Below, in pieces: positions 52,043 through 60,737 of a DNA stretch of 64,000 bases; within the stretch, counting starts at the first letter, position 1, and each line of letters begins with the position of its first letter. The position numbers and the translations under genes were made by a program. The DNA comes from Rhodobacter sp. (lineage in GTDB: Bacteria > Pseudomonadota > Alphaproteobacteria > Rhodobacterales > Rhodobacteraceae), in contig JACKKG010000002.1 in assembly GCA_020637515.1 (NCBI GenBank), forward strand, positions 62,001 to 126,000, read 5' to 3'. The notes beneath the pieces were generated by a model. It made no database searches and was not told the DNA's origin. It saw only the letters and a program-made list of their open reading frames with translations.

Positions 52043-53296
52043 ATGGCCGGCAACGCGCCCCCGCCCCCCCCTGATTCCGCCCCCGGGCCCCGCCGGTGGC
52101 GCGCCGCCCCCCCGTCGATCCTGGAGGGCGGCGTGCTGCGCCCGGTGCTAACGTTGGGCCTGACGCAGATCGTCGGCTTCGGCACGATCTATTACGCCTT
52201 TGGCGTGCTGGTGGCGCGGATGTCGGCCGATCTGGGCCTGACCACGACGCTGTCCTATGGCCTGCTGTCCGCCGCGCTGCTGGCCGGCAGCCTGACCGCG
52301 CCCTGGGCCGGAGCACTGATCGATCGGCTGGGCGCGCGGCGGATGATGGCGGCGGGGTCCATGGTGGTGGCGGCGGGTTTCGCGCTGCTGTCGCAGGTCG
52401 GGGGCGCCTGGGGGCTGACCGGGGCGCTGGTGCTGATCGAGATGATCGCGCCGCTGGTCCTGTATGACGCGGCCTTTGCGGCGCTGGCGCAGGCGGTCGG
52501 CGAGGGGCGCGCGCGGCGGGCGATCACGCTGATGACCATGCTGGGCGGCTTTGCCTCGACCGTGTTCTGGCCGCTGACGCTGGCGCTGCAACAGAATTGG
52601 GGCTGGCGCGAGGCCTACCTGACCTTTGCCGCGCTGCACCTGCTGCTGTGCCTGCCCCTGCACCTGTCCCTGCCCGGGGGCGACAGGGGCCGGGCCGAAA
52701 CCCGCAGCGCGCCGCCCTTTGCCCCCCTGCCCGCGCCGCTGCACCGCCGCGCCATGGTGCTGCTGGCGCTGGCGCTGGCGCTGTCCTGGGCGGTGATGTC
52801 GGCGTTCAGCGCGCAATGGGTGCCGGTCCTGGGGGCGCTGGGGCTGAGCCAGACCGCCGCAGTGGCGGCCGGGGCGCTGATGGGACCGTCGCAAGTGGCG
52901 GCGCGGGTGCTGGAGATGCTCATTGCCCACCACCGCCATCCGATGATGACCGCGCTGGTCGCGCTGGCCTGCCTGACGCTGTCGGTGGTGCTGCTGGCGC
53001 TGGCGCCGGTCGGATTTGCGTCGGCCGCCGTCTTTGCGGTGCTGTTCGGCGTGGGCCAGGGGCTGGCGACGACGGTGCGCGGCACGGTGCCGCTGGCCCT
53101 GTTCGGGCTGCGCGGTTACGCGGCGCGACTGGGGCGGCTGGCCAGCCTCAGGATGCTGGTGGCCGCGATCGCGCCCTTTGCGATGGCGGGGTCGCTGGCG
53201 CTGGCCGGCCCGTGGATCACGCTGGGGCTGACGGCGGCCCTGGCGCTGGTGGCGCTGGCGCTGATGGCTGCCGTGCCCTGGCGGGTCACATCATGA
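52043..53296 (+). CDS. MFS transporter
   Basis: 417-residue inner-membrane carrier with 12 predicted segments and the MFS motif A-like loop 'GALIDRLGARRMMAAG' after TM2. An N-terminal Pro-rich tail precedes the first segment. The start is ambiguous: ATG 52043 follows GAGG at 52030, while ATG 52001 would add 14 residues and lies right at the end of the operator. It is divergent from sucC, so the shared operator may link it to TCA-cycle control. It might carry a C4-dicarboxylate, but substrate is unknown. Confidence 0.82.
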   Translation: MAGNAPPPPPDSAPGPRRWRAAPPSILEGGVLRPVLTLGLTQIVGFGTIYYAFGVLVARMSADLGLTTTLSYGLLSAALLAGSLTAPWAGALIDRLGARRMMAAGSMVVAAGFALLSQVGGAWGLTGALVLIEMIAPLVLYDAAFAALAQAVGEGRARRAITLMTMLGGFASTVFWPLTLALQQNWGWREAYLTFAALHLLLCLPLHLSLPGGDRGRAETRSAPPFAPLPAPLHRRAMVLLALALALSWAVMSAFSAQWVPVLGALGLSQTAAVAAGALMGPSQVAARVLEMLIAHHRHPMMTALVALACLTLSVVLLALAPVGFASAAVFAVLFGVGQGLATTVRGTVPLALFGLRGYAARLGRLASLRMLVAAIAPFAMAGSLALAGPWITLGLTAALALVALALMAAVPWRVTS

Positions 53297-53873
53297 CGGG
53301 CGTGCGGTCGCCGTCCACAAAGCGGCGCAGCACCGCGGGGTAGAGCCGGTGCTCTTGCACCAGGACCCGCGCGGCCAGGCTGTCGGCATCGTCGCCAGAC
53401 AGCACCGGCACCCGCGCCTGCCCCAGGATCGGCCCGGCGTCGAGATCCGCAATGACCTCGTGCACGGTGCAGCCCGCCTGGTCGTCGCCCGCATCCAGCG
53501 CGCGCTGATGCGTGTGCAGCCCCGGGTATTTCGGCAAGAGCGAGGGGTGGATGTTCAGCATCCGCCCCGCGAATCGCTGGGTGAACCCGGGCGTCAGGAT
53601 GCGCATGAATCCGGCCAGGCAGATCACGTCGGGCCGTGCCGCCAGCAAGGGCGCCAGCAAGGCGGCCTCGAACGCGGCGCGGTCGCCCCGGAACGGGCGG
53701 TGATCCACCGCGGCGACCGGGATACCCAGCGCGGTGGCGCGGGTCAGCCCGCCTGCCTCTGCGTCGTTCGACAGCACCAGAACCGGCCGCGCCGGGTGCT
53801 CGCCCGTCATCGACCGCGCCAGCGCCACCATGTTCGAACCGCCCCCCGAAATCAGGATGGCGACCCGTTTCAC
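53286..53873 (-). CDS. purN: Phosphoribosylglycinamide formyltransferase
   Basis: Formyl-tetrahydrofolate-dependent step of purine synthesis. The 195-residue protein has 'VAILISGGGSNMVAL', the catalytic 'NIHPSLLPKYPGLHTHQRAL' (Asn, His) and 'GCTVHEVIADLDAGPIL' with the Asp. The start is a GTG at 53873 that overlaps the purM stop (GTGA). Confidence 0.96.
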   Translation of the reverse strand: MKRVAILISGGGSNMVALARSMTGEHPARPVLVLSNDAEAGGLTRATALGIPVAAVDHRPFRGDRAAFEAALLAPLLAARPDVICLAGFMRILTPGFTQRFAGRMLNIHPSLLPKYPGLHTHQRALDAGDDQAGCTVHEVIADLDAGPILGQARVPVLSGDDADSLAARVLVQEHRLYPAVLRRFVDGDRTPVMM

Positions 53874-54913
53874 AGGATATGCCCGCGATAGGCGACGCCC
53901 GCGCCCCGGGTCACATGGCCCAGCCGGTGCACGGTTTCCCCCTCGGCCACCAGCAGTTCGGCCAGGGCCTCGGCGCGGTCGGCGGCGACGACCGCGATCA
54001 TGCCGATGCCGCTGTTGAAGGTTTTCAGAAGCTCGGGCTCGTCGAACCCGGCAACCTGCGCCATCCAGGCAAAGACCGGCGGCAGGGGCCACGCGGTCAG
54101 GTCGATGGTCGCGCCCAACCCCTCGGGCAGGACGCGCGGCAGGTTTTCCGTCAGGCCGCCGCCGGTGATATGCGCCAGCGCGTGCACGCCGCCCGCGCGG
54201 ATCGCCGCGAGTGCGGGCTTCACATAGAGCCGAGTCGGCGCCAGCAGAGCCTCGCCCACGGTGCCGGGACCAAAGGGGCAGGCATCGGACCACGACAGCC
54301 CGGCCTTTTCGACCACCTTGCGCACCAGCGAATAGCCGTTCGAATGCACCCCGTTCGAGGCCAACCCGAGCAGCATGTCCCCCTCTGCCACGCCCGCCGG
54401 CAGGTCCGCGCCGCGCTCCATCGCGCCGACGGCAAAGCCCGCCAGGTCGAAATCGCCCGCGTGATACATGCCGGGCATTTCCGCCGTCTCGCCGCCGATC
54501 AGCGCACAGCCCGATTGCGCGCAGCCGTCCGCGATGCCCTCGATGATGCGGGCGGCCTGATCGACCTCGAGCTTGCCGGTCGCGAAATAATCCAGGAAGA
54601 ACAGCGGTTCCGCGCCCTGGCAGACCAGGTCGTTGACGCACATCGCCACCAGGTCGATGCCGATCGTATCGACCACGCCGGTGTCGATGGCGATGCGCAG
54701 CTTGGTGCCGACGCCGTCGGTCGCGGCCACCAGCACCGGGTCGGTATAGCCCGCGCCCTTCAGATCGAAGAGCGCGCCGAACCCGCCCAGCCCCGACATC
54801 GTGCCCGGCCGGCTGGTGCGCCTGGCCGCGGGTTTGATCCGTTCGACCAGGGCGTTGCCCGCGTCGATATCGACCCCCGCCTGCGCATAGGTCAGTCCGT
54901 TCTTGATGGTCAT
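53870..54913 (-). CDS. purM: Phosphoribosylformylglycinamidine cyclo-ligase
   Basis: ATP-dependent ring closure forming AIR in purine synthesis. The 347-residue protein has 'YAQAGVDIDAGNALVERIK' at the N-terminus, 'ATDGVGTKLRIA', 'GGETAEMPGMY' and 'HITGGGLTENLPRVLP'. It is coupled to purN by a 4-bp overlap, the common purMN order. Start ATG 54913. Confidence 0.97.
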   Translation of the reverse strand: MTIKNGLTYAQAGVDIDAGNALVERIKPAARRTSRPGTMSGLGGFGALFDLKGAGYTDPVLVAATDGVGTKLRIAIDTGVVDTIGIDLVAMCVNDLVCQGAEPLFFLDYFATGKLEVDQAARIIEGIADGCAQSGCALIGGETAEMPGMYHAGDFDLAGFAVGAMERGADLPAGVAEGDMLLGLASNGVHSNGYSLVRKVVEKAGLSWSDACPFGPGTVGEALLAPTRLYVKPALAAIRAGGVHALAHITGGGLTENLPRVLPEGLGATIDLTAWPLPPVFAWMAQVAGFDEPELLKTFNSGIGMIAVVAADRAEALAELLVAEGETVHRLGHVTRGAGVAYRGHIL

Positions 54914-55029
54914 GGCGCACCCCCGGCGAAACCGTGCCGTCCAAAGTTTGCGCTGGCCCTACCTTATCGCGGCGCGGGGTTCAATGCGGATGGCTTGATC
55001 GTGCCGCCGCCATCGGGCACCATCGACCG

Positions 55030-55395
55030 ATGAGTCCCCGCGACCAGATCAACGCGTTCTGCGCCGCCCTGCCGGGTGCCGAGGTCTCGGATCCCTGGGG
55101 CGGAGGTCATGATGCCTGGAAGCTGGGCGGCCGGATGTTCGCGTCGGTCGGGGCCCGGCGCGACGGGGTCAGTGTCAAGACCGATAGCCAGGAGACCGCG
55201 CAGATGCTGATCGACGCCGGCATCGCCGAGCGCGCGCCCTATCTGCACCGCAGCTGGGTCTATCTGCCCCCCGACACCGCCCCCGACGAGCTGCGCCACC
55301 GGATCGCCGCCAGCTACCGCCTGATCCGCGCGGGATTGCCAAAGCGGGTGCAGGCCGCCCTGCCGCCCCTGCCCGTGCCGCCCTTTTCCCCTTGA
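55030..55395 (+). CDS. MmcQ/YjbR-family protein
   Basis: 121-residue protein of the MmcQ/YjbR (CyaY-like fold) family, with the pattern 'LPGAEVSDPWGGGHDAWKLGGRMFASVG' and 'APYLHRSWVYLPPD'. The family binds DNA in some cases, but its role is unsettled. The ATG is at 55030. The stop lies 36 bp before the tRNA gene. Confidence 0.85.
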   Translation: MSPRDQINAFCAALPGAEVSDPWGGGHDAWKLGGRMFASVGARRDGVSVKTDSQETAQMLIDAGIAERAPYLHRSWVYLPPDTAPDELRHRIAASYRLIRAGLPKRVQAALPPLPVPPFSP

Positions 55396-55431
55396 CCCCC
55401 AAGCGCGCGCTATCTACCCATTTTTCCGGTC

Positions 55432-55507
55432 GGGCCTGTAGCTCAATGGTCAGAGCAGGGCGCTCATAACGCCTTGGTTGGGGGTTCGAGTCCCTCCGGG
55501 CCTACCA
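55432..55507 (+). tRNA. tRNA with CAT anticodon, probably tRNA-Ile2 (lysidine-modified)
   Basis: 76-nt cloverleaf ending CCA. Acceptor GGGCCTG/CGGGCCT, D-stem GCTC/GAGC, anticodon stem GGGCG/CGCCT with loop CTCATAA (anticodon CAT at 34-36), T-stem GGGGG/CCCTC with loop TTCGAGT. Pairs C4-G69 and C5-G68, recognised by the lysidine synthetase TilS, favour tRNA-Ile2 (read as AUA after lysidine) over elongator Met. G1-U72 is a wobble pair. It ends just before the catabolic island. A TTGACC at 55392 and TATCTA at 55411 may be its promoter, although the spacer is short. Confidence 0.93.
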
Positions 55508-55817
55508 GGAATTCGCCCCCGTGCGCCCCAGATTGATCGCAATCTGCCCGGAAACGGCAGGTTACGATCAATCTTGCGCTTCAGGCGTTCCGATGCATCG
55601 CTTCCGGTCCTGGCAGGATGGCGGCAAAACCGACAGGCAGCGTCGCCGCCATGCCCTGGCGACGCCGACGGTCCAGGCGCCTGCCTGCGACGCGCCCCGG
55701 GCCCTGATCCTGTAGCGTGCAACCAACAGCTCAGGTGCGCTAGTCCTGCATTGCCTTACTGCTGCGGATTGCCGAACGTGCCGCCAGAACCGGAGGCTGC
55801 GAAGGGGCAATGCGGCG
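55508..55817. other. Gene-free stretch after the tRNA
   Basis: 310 bp with no supportable gene. It holds an 18-bp near-perfect inverted repeat (55531-55548 and 55556-55573, 7-nt loop) close to the tRNA end, and then plain sequence up to the GMC oxidoreductase start, whose GAAGGGG ribosome site is near 55800. No repeat of the tRNA 3' end was found in this stretch. Confidence 0.6.
55531..55573. repeat. 18-bp imperfect inverted repeat downstream of the tRNA
   Basis: Left arm GATTGATCGCAATCTGCC and right arm GGCAGGTTACGATCAATC pair at 16 of 18 positions, with one G-T wobble and one mismatch, around the loop CGGAAAC. It starts 24 bp after the tRNA. It could be the tRNA terminator, though no T-run follows, or a scar of an integration element. 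Confidence 0.75.
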
Positions 55818-57449
55818 ATGAGGGATGCAGAGTTCGATTTTGTCATCGTCGGTGCGGGGACGGCCGGTGCGGCCCTGGCAAACCGGCTGAGCGCCGATCC
55901 GGCGACGACGGTGCTATTGCTCGAGGCCGGCGGCGACGACCGGAGTTTTCTGATCCGCATGCCCCTGGGGTTCCTCAAGGCGCTGGGCAAGCCGCGGTTC
56001 ACCTGGGGCTTTCAGACCGAGCCCGAGCCGCATCTGAACGGCCGCGTGCTGCCGGTTCCGCGCGGCCGGCTGCTGGGGGGATCGTCCTCGATCAACGGCA
56101 TGTTCCACATCCGCGGCCACCGCGCCGACTATGACGAATGGCGCGACGACTTCGGCTGCGAGGGCTGGGGTTACGCCGACGTCCTGCCCTTTTTCAAACG
56201 CTCGGAAACGAATTTCCGCGGCGAGACCGAATACCACGGCGGCAGCGGCCCGATCCATGTGCGCGAGATCGACACCACGCATTTGCTGGAGGCCCCGCTG
56301 CGCCAGGCGGCCGTCGCCGCCGGCTATGGCGAGACCGAGGATTACGACGGCGCCAAGGCCGAGGGTTTTGCCCGTGGCCAGGTGGCGATCGACCCGCAGG
56401 GCCGGCGGGATTCCTCGGCGCGGGCCTATCTGCGCCCGATCGTCGGACGGCCCAATCTGACGATCCTGACGCAAGCCCTGGCGCGGCGGGTGATCGTCGA
56501 GGGCGCGCGCGCGACGGGCGTGGCGTTCGACCACAAGGGGCAGACCCGCCGCGTCACCGCACGGCGCGAGGTCATCCTGTCGGGCGGGGCCTACAACTCG
56601 CCCCAACTGCTGATGCTGTCCGGGATCGGCCCCGCGGCCGAGTTGCAGGCGCTGGGGATCGCGCCCGTCCACGACCTGCCCGGCGTCGGCCGCAACCTGA
56701 TCGAACATCCCCGTATGGCGATGCTGTTCAAGGCGACGAAGCCCGTGACCTTCCTGCGCGAATTGCGGCTGGACCGGGCGGTGCGGCATGTGCTGAACTG
56801 GGCGCTGCGGGGCAAGGGCGCCTTTGCCAACCAGATCAGCACCGGCACGATCCTCTTGCGCACCCGGCCCGACCTCGATCGTCCGGACGTGCAGCTGTTG
56901 TGCAACCCTATCGCCCTGACCGCCGACCTGTGGTTCCCCGGCTGGCGCAAGGCCGGGACGCATGCGTTCTACATCACCGTCTGCCTGCTCAGGCAAAAGA
57001 GCCGCGGCACCGTAACCCTGCGCTCGGCCGATCCGACGGCGAAACCCGTGATCCGCATGAACCTGCTGGACAGGCCCGAAGACCGCGAGACCTTTCGCGG
57101 CGCCGTCCGCGCGGTGCGCCGGATCTATCGCACCGAACCGCAAGGCGACCTCACCGGCGAGGAACTGATCCCCGGCGGCGCGCATGTGTCGGATGACGAC
57201 CTGGACGCGGCGTTGCGCCAGCACGTGGCGATCACCCACCACCCGGTCGGCACCTGCCGGATGGGCCATGATCCGCTGGCGGTGGTCGATCCGCGGCTCA
57301 GGGTGCACGGGATCGCGGGGCTGCGGGTGGTCGATGCCTCGATCATGCCGACGATCATCGGCGGCAACACCAACGCCCCCACCCTGATGATCGCCGAAAA
57401 AGGGGCCGAGATGATCCTCGCCGACACACGCCAGGGAACCGCAGCATGA
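55818..57449 (+). CDS. GMC-family FAD oxidoreductase (alcohol dehydrogenase type)
   Basis: 543-residue flavoprotein oxidising a primary alcohol to an aldehyde, as in choline or polyethylene glycol dehydrogenases. It has the FAD motif 'VIVGAGTAGAALANRL' (near residue 9), 'LLLEAGGDD', the GMC signature 'RGRLLGGSSSINGM' and 'GAYNSPQLLMLSGIG', and the C-terminal active-site His pair in 'THHPVGTCRMG' (His475) with Asn519 in 'GGNTNAPT'. The stop overlaps the aldehyde dehydrogenase start (ATGA), so alcohol to acid is a coupled two-step route. The substrate is probably an aromatic or short-chain alcohol of the island's pathway. Confidence 0.9.
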   Translation: MRDAEFDFVIVGAGTAGAALANRLSADPATTVLLLEAGGDDRSFLIRMPLGFLKALGKPRFTWGFQTEPEPHLNGRVLPVPRGRLLGGSSSINGMFHIRGHRADYDEWRDDFGCEGWGYADVLPFFKRSETNFRGETEYHGGSGPIHVREIDTTHLLEAPLRQAAVAAGYGETEDYDGAKAEGFARGQVAIDPQGRRDSSARAYLRPIVGRPNLTILTQALARRVIVEGARATGVAFDHKGQTRRVTARREVILSGGAYNSPQLLMLSGIGPAAELQALGIAPVHDLPGVGRNLIEHPRMAMLFKATKPVTFLRELRLDRAVRHVLNWALRGKGAFANQISTGTILLRTRPDLDRPDVQLLCNPIALTADLWFPGWRKAGTHAFYITVCLLRQKSRGTVTLRSADPTAKPVIRMNLLDRPEDRETFRGAVRAVRRIYRTEPQGDLTGEELIPGGAHVSDDDLDAALRQHVAITHHPVGTCRMGHDPLAVVDPRLRVHGIAGLRVVDASIMPTIIGGNTNAPTLMIAEKGAEMILADTRQGTAA

Positions 57450-58951
57450 ACGCCCCCCACTTGCCCGAAGTCGCCCAGCGCGCCGTCGCCGCCTTTCTGA
57501 ACCGCGACGGGCGGCTTTTCGTCGATGGCGCCTGGACCGCGGCGCACGAGGGCGGCCTGTTGACGACCGAGGACCCGGCGACCGGCCAACCCCTGACCCG
57601 TTTCGCCCGGGGCACCGCCGCCGACATCGACCGCGCCGTAGGCGCCGCGCGACGGGCGCTGGACGAAGGCCCCTGGCCCGGGACCCCGCCCCGCGAACGC
57701 GCCCGCCTGTTGCGGCGCCTGGCCGATCTGGTGACGCGCGACGCCGAGATGCTGGCGCTTCTCGAATCCCGCGACAACGGCAAGCCCTATGGCGTGGCGC
57801 GCGCCTTTGACATCAACCTCGCCATCGAGGGGCTGCACTACAACGCCGGCTGGGCCACCAAGATCACCGGCGAGACGCTGCCCGATTCCCTGCCCGGCGA
57901 ATGGCACACCTATACCTTGCGCGAACCGGTCGGCGTGGCCGGGCTGATCGTGCCGTGGAACGTGCCCTTTACCATGGCGGTGGCGAAACTGGCCCCGGCC
58001 ATCGCGGCGGGCTGCACCGTGGTGCTGAAGCCCGCCGAACAGACGCCGCTGACGACGATCCGCCTGGTCGAACTGTGCGAAGAGGCCGGCTTCCCTCCGG
58101 GGGTCGTCAATCTGGTCACCGGCCTGGGGTCCGAGGCCGGCGCGGCGCTGGTCGCCCACCCCGGCGTGGACAAGGTGTCCTTCACCGGATCGACGGCGAC
58201 GGGGCGGGCGATCCTGACGGCGGCCGCGGGGAATTTCAAACGGGTCTCGCTGGAACTGGGGGGCAAGTCGCCGACCCTCATCCTGCCCGACGCCGACCTT
58301 GCGCAAGCGATCCCGGCCGCGGCCATGGGGATCTTTGCCAACACCGGGCAGGTCTGCGCGGCGGGCTCGCGGCTGTTCGCCCACGAGGCGGTGTTCGACA
58401 AGGTGGTCGAAGGCGTCGCCCGCATAGCCGAAGGGCTACGCCTGGGGCCGGGAACGGCACCGGACAGCGACCTCGGCCCCGTCATCTCGCAGACCCAGCT
58501 CGACCGGGTTCTGGGCTATGTCGAGAGCGGATCGCGGGCCGGCGCGCGGCTGGTCACCGGTGGACACAAGGCGCGCGAACAGGGGTATTTCGTCGCGCCC
58601 ACGGTCTTTGTCGATACCAGCCCGGACATGGCGATCATGCGCGAAGAGATCTTTGGCCCGGTCCTTTGCGCCAGCCGCTTTGGCGATGACGCGGATGTGG
58701 CGCAGCTTGCAAGGGCCGCAAATTCCACGGAATACGGACTTTCGGCCTCGATCTGGACGCGCGACCTGTCCCGGGCCCACCGGCTGGCCCGCCGCATCCG
58801 CTCGGGCACGGTCAAGGTCAATGCAGGGCCCGCGCTGGACGCGGCGCTGCCCTTTGGCGGCATGAAGAACTCGGGTTGGGGACGCGAGAACGGCAAGGAG
58901 GGGGTCCTGGCCTTCACCGAGCTGAAGACGGTGGCGATGAAACTCGCCTGA
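57446..58951 (+). CDS. NAD(P)-dependent aldehyde dehydrogenase
   Basis: 501-residue enzyme oxidising an aldehyde to the carboxylic acid. Catalytic residues are visible: Asn171 ('VPWNVPF'), Glu270 ('VSLELGGKSP') and Cys304 ('GQVCAAGSR'), with the cofactor loop 'FTGSTATGRAI'. It is closest in layout to betaine- or phenylacetaldehyde-type ALDHs. Its ATG overlaps the stop of the GMC oxidoreductase gene. A 139-bp gap follows before the dioxygenase gene. Confidence 0.92.
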   Translation: MNAPHLPEVAQRAVAAFLNRDGRLFVDGAWTAAHEGGLLTTEDPATGQPLTRFARGTAADIDRAVGAARRALDEGPWPGTPPRERARLLRRLADLVTRDAEMLALLESRDNGKPYGVARAFDINLAIEGLHYNAGWATKITGETLPDSLPGEWHTYTLREPVGVAGLIVPWNVPFTMAVAKLAPAIAAGCTVVLKPAEQTPLTTIRLVELCEEAGFPPGVVNLVTGLGSEAGAALVAHPGVDKVSFTGSTATGRAILTAAAGNFKRVSLELGGKSPTLILPDADLAQAIPAAAMGIFANTGQVCAAGSRLFAHEAVFDKVVEGVARIAEGLRLGPGTAPDSDLGPVISQTQLDRVLGYVESGSRAGARLVTGGHKAREQGYFVAPTVFVDTSPDMAIMREEIFGPVLCASRFGDDADVAQLARAANSTEYGLSASIWTRDLSRAHRLARRIRSGTVKVNAGPALDAALPFGGMKNSGWGRENGKEGVLAFTELKTVAMKLA

Positions 58952-58964
58952 CGCGGCGGGGGTG

Positions 58965-58980
58965 GTAAGCGAAACGCTAC
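58965..58980. promoter_or_regulatory. Possible operator before the ring-cleavage genes
   Basis: GTAAGCGAAACGCTAC is an inverted repeat of GTAGCG with one extra A in the left arm. It lies 14 bp after the ALDH stop, in the only sizeable gap of the operon, and may mark a second promoter. No regulator gene is in view. Confidence 0.25.
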
Positions 58981-59090
58981 ACCCTCGATAGCCCGCTGAT
59001 GTGTTGCCACGGCGGGCGGCAGCGGCCGAAAATGGAACAGCAAGCCGCCGGGCCCTGGCTGTCCGGCGCGACCAACAGAAGGAGATTGCC

Positions 59091-60083
59091 GTGTCGAAAA
59101 TCGTTCTGGGGCTCGCCACCTCGCATTCGCCGATGCTGCTGGCGAAGGACGAGGAACTGCCCCGACTGGTCGAACGCGATCAGGCGGACATGCTGCCTTT
59201 CCGCGACGAGGACGGGAATCGCATCAAATACGCCCAGGTGCTGGAACGCGCCGATCCCGCCATCGCCGCCAAGGCCACGCCCGAAAAGATGCTGGAACGG
59301 GCCGCCCAGTGCCGCGCGGCGACCAGGCGCCTGGCCCAGGACCTGGAGGCCGCCAACCTGGACGCGCTGATCATCATCGGCGACGACCAGAACGAGATGT
59401 TCACAGCCAAGAACCGGCCCAGCCTGGCGATCTACCACGGCGATACCGCCGTCAACGCCTGGCCGCCGGACATGACCGGCATGATGGACTGGTTGGTCGA
59501 ACTGCGCTCGCGCTTCTACGCGCAGCCGTCAAAGACCTATCCCGCCGACAGCGCGCTGGCGCTGCACGTCATCGAACACATGACCGAAAACGGCTTTGAC
59601 GTGGGCGCGGTCAGCGAATACCCGCATGGCGCGGGCGAAGGGCACGCCTTTGCCTATGTTCACAGCTACATCATGAACGAAGACAGGCCGATCCCGGTGG
59701 TGCCGGTGCTGCTGAACACGTTCTACAAGCCGAACCAGGTGACGCCGCAGCGGGCGCTGGCCATCGGCAAGGCGATCCGCGCCGCGGTCGAGGCCGTGCC
59801 GGGCGACAAGCGGATCGGCATCATCGCATCGGGCGGCCTGAGCCATTTCATGGTTGACGAGGTTTTCGACGCCAGGATCATCAAGGCCCTGAAGGAAAAG
59901 AACGAAAAGGACCTGCTGTCGCTGCATCGCAAGAACTATATCGACGGCACCTCCGAGACGTTGAACTGGATCTGCGTCCATGGCGCGGTCGGGGACCTGC
60001 CCGTGGACTGGCTGGAGTATGTTCCGGGCTATCGCTCGCCCGCCGGCACCGGCGTGGGTCTTGCCTTTGCCAAATGGGCCTGA
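59091..60083 (+). CDS. LigB-type class III extradiol ring-cleavage dioxygenase
   Basis: Expected to open a catecholic or gallate-like ring with Fe(II) and O2. The 330-residue protein has the start region 'VLGLATSHSPMLLA', whose His12 matches the first iron ligand of LigB. It also has 'IASGGLSHFMVDEVF', whose His252 matches the catalytic His, and 'TSETLNWICVHGAVGD', whose Glu289 matches the glutamate ligand. The second His ligand of LigB is replaced in 'IIGDDQNEMF' (Gln100 or the Asp pair). GTG start 59091 follows AAGGAG at 59079. There is no LigA-type small subunit gene. DesZ-like or gallate-type activity is a reasonable guess. Confidence 0.83.
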   Translation: MSKIVLGLATSHSPMLLAKDEELPRLVERDQADMLPFRDEDGNRIKYAQVLERADPAIAAKATPEKMLERAAQCRAATRRLAQDLEAANLDALIIIGDDQNEMFTAKNRPSLAIYHGDTAVNAWPPDMTGMMDWLVELRSRFYAQPSKTYPADSALALHVIEHMTENGFDVGAVSEYPHGAGEGHAFAYVHSYIMNEDRPIPVVPVLLNTFYKPNQVTPQRALAIGKAIRAAVEAVPGDKRIGIIASGGLSHFMVDEVFDARIIKALKEKNEKDLLSLHRKNYIDGTSETLNWICVHGAVGDLPVDWLEYVPGYRSPAGTGVGLAFAKWA

Positions 60084-60086
60084 GCC

Positions 60087-60737
60087 ATGAGCAGTCTGAC
60101 CGAACGGCTGGCCGCGCTGGATACCTGTGTGCTGTCCGACGCGCTTGACGCGCTGGGCGTCACCGGCGTTGCCGAGGGGCTGAACCGCCTCGCCACCACC
60201 CGCAAGGTCGCGGGCCGGGTGATGACCGTCAAACTCGAGGAAGCGCGGGGCCGGACGGCGCCTCGCCACCTGTGCACGGCGGCGGTAGACGCCGCCGCGC
60301 CCGGCGACGTGATCGTGGTGGAACACCACGCGCGCGCGGATTGTGCCGGCTGGGGCGGCATCCTGTCAAAGGCGGCGGCGTTGAAGGGGCTGTCGGGCAC
60401 CATCATCGACGGCATGGCCCGCGACATCGACGAGGCCGAGCAGTTCGGCTACCCGGTCTTTGGCAAGGGCGGCATCCCCCGCACCGCCCGGGGCCGGATC
60501 ATCGAGACGGAATACGCGACCCCGATCACGGTGGACGGGATCACCGTCACTCCGGGCGATTACGTTCTGGCGGATGGAACCGGCGTGGTCTTTGTCCCCG
60601 CCGCCCGCGCCGAAGAGATCGTCGCCAAGGCCGAAAGCCTGCAAGCGCGCGAGGCGGCAATGATCGCGGCGCTGGAGCGCGGGTTGAAGGTCTCGGACGT
60701 GATGGCCGGGACCTACGAACGGATGCTTGAGTCATGA
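60087..60737 (+). CDS. RraA-family protein 1 (aldolase-like, G-X20-R-D type)
   Basis: 216-residue member of the RraA/HMG-CHA aldolase family. The metal-site motif is 'GILSKAAALKGLSGTIIDGMARD' read in parts: Gly before ILSK, then 20 residues, then Arg-Asp. Canonical 4-carboxy-4-hydroxy-2-oxoadipate aldolases carry Asp-X20-Arg-Asp, so the first acidic residue is missing here. A C-terminal tail from 'AERAEEIV'-like sequence ('AARAEEIVAKAESLQAR') is helical. It is linked to the next RraA gene by ATGA. Its function may differ from that of an aldolase, for example decarboxylation or substrate tautomerisation. Confidence 0.82.
   Translation: MSSLTERLAALDTCVLSDALDALGVTGVAEGLNRLATTRKVAGRVMTVKLEEARGRTAPRHLCTAAVDAAAPGDVIVVEHHARADCAGWGGILSKAAALKGLSGTIIDGMARDIDEAEQFGYPVFGKGGIPRTARGRIIETEYATPITVDGITVTPGDYVLADGTGVVFVPAARAEEIVAKAESLQAREAAMIAALERGLKVSDVMAGTYERMLES

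Noticed and set aside
55508..55817. Short open frames in the post-tRNA gap as small genes
   Set aside because: They have no ribosome site or family pattern and overlap the inverted repeat.
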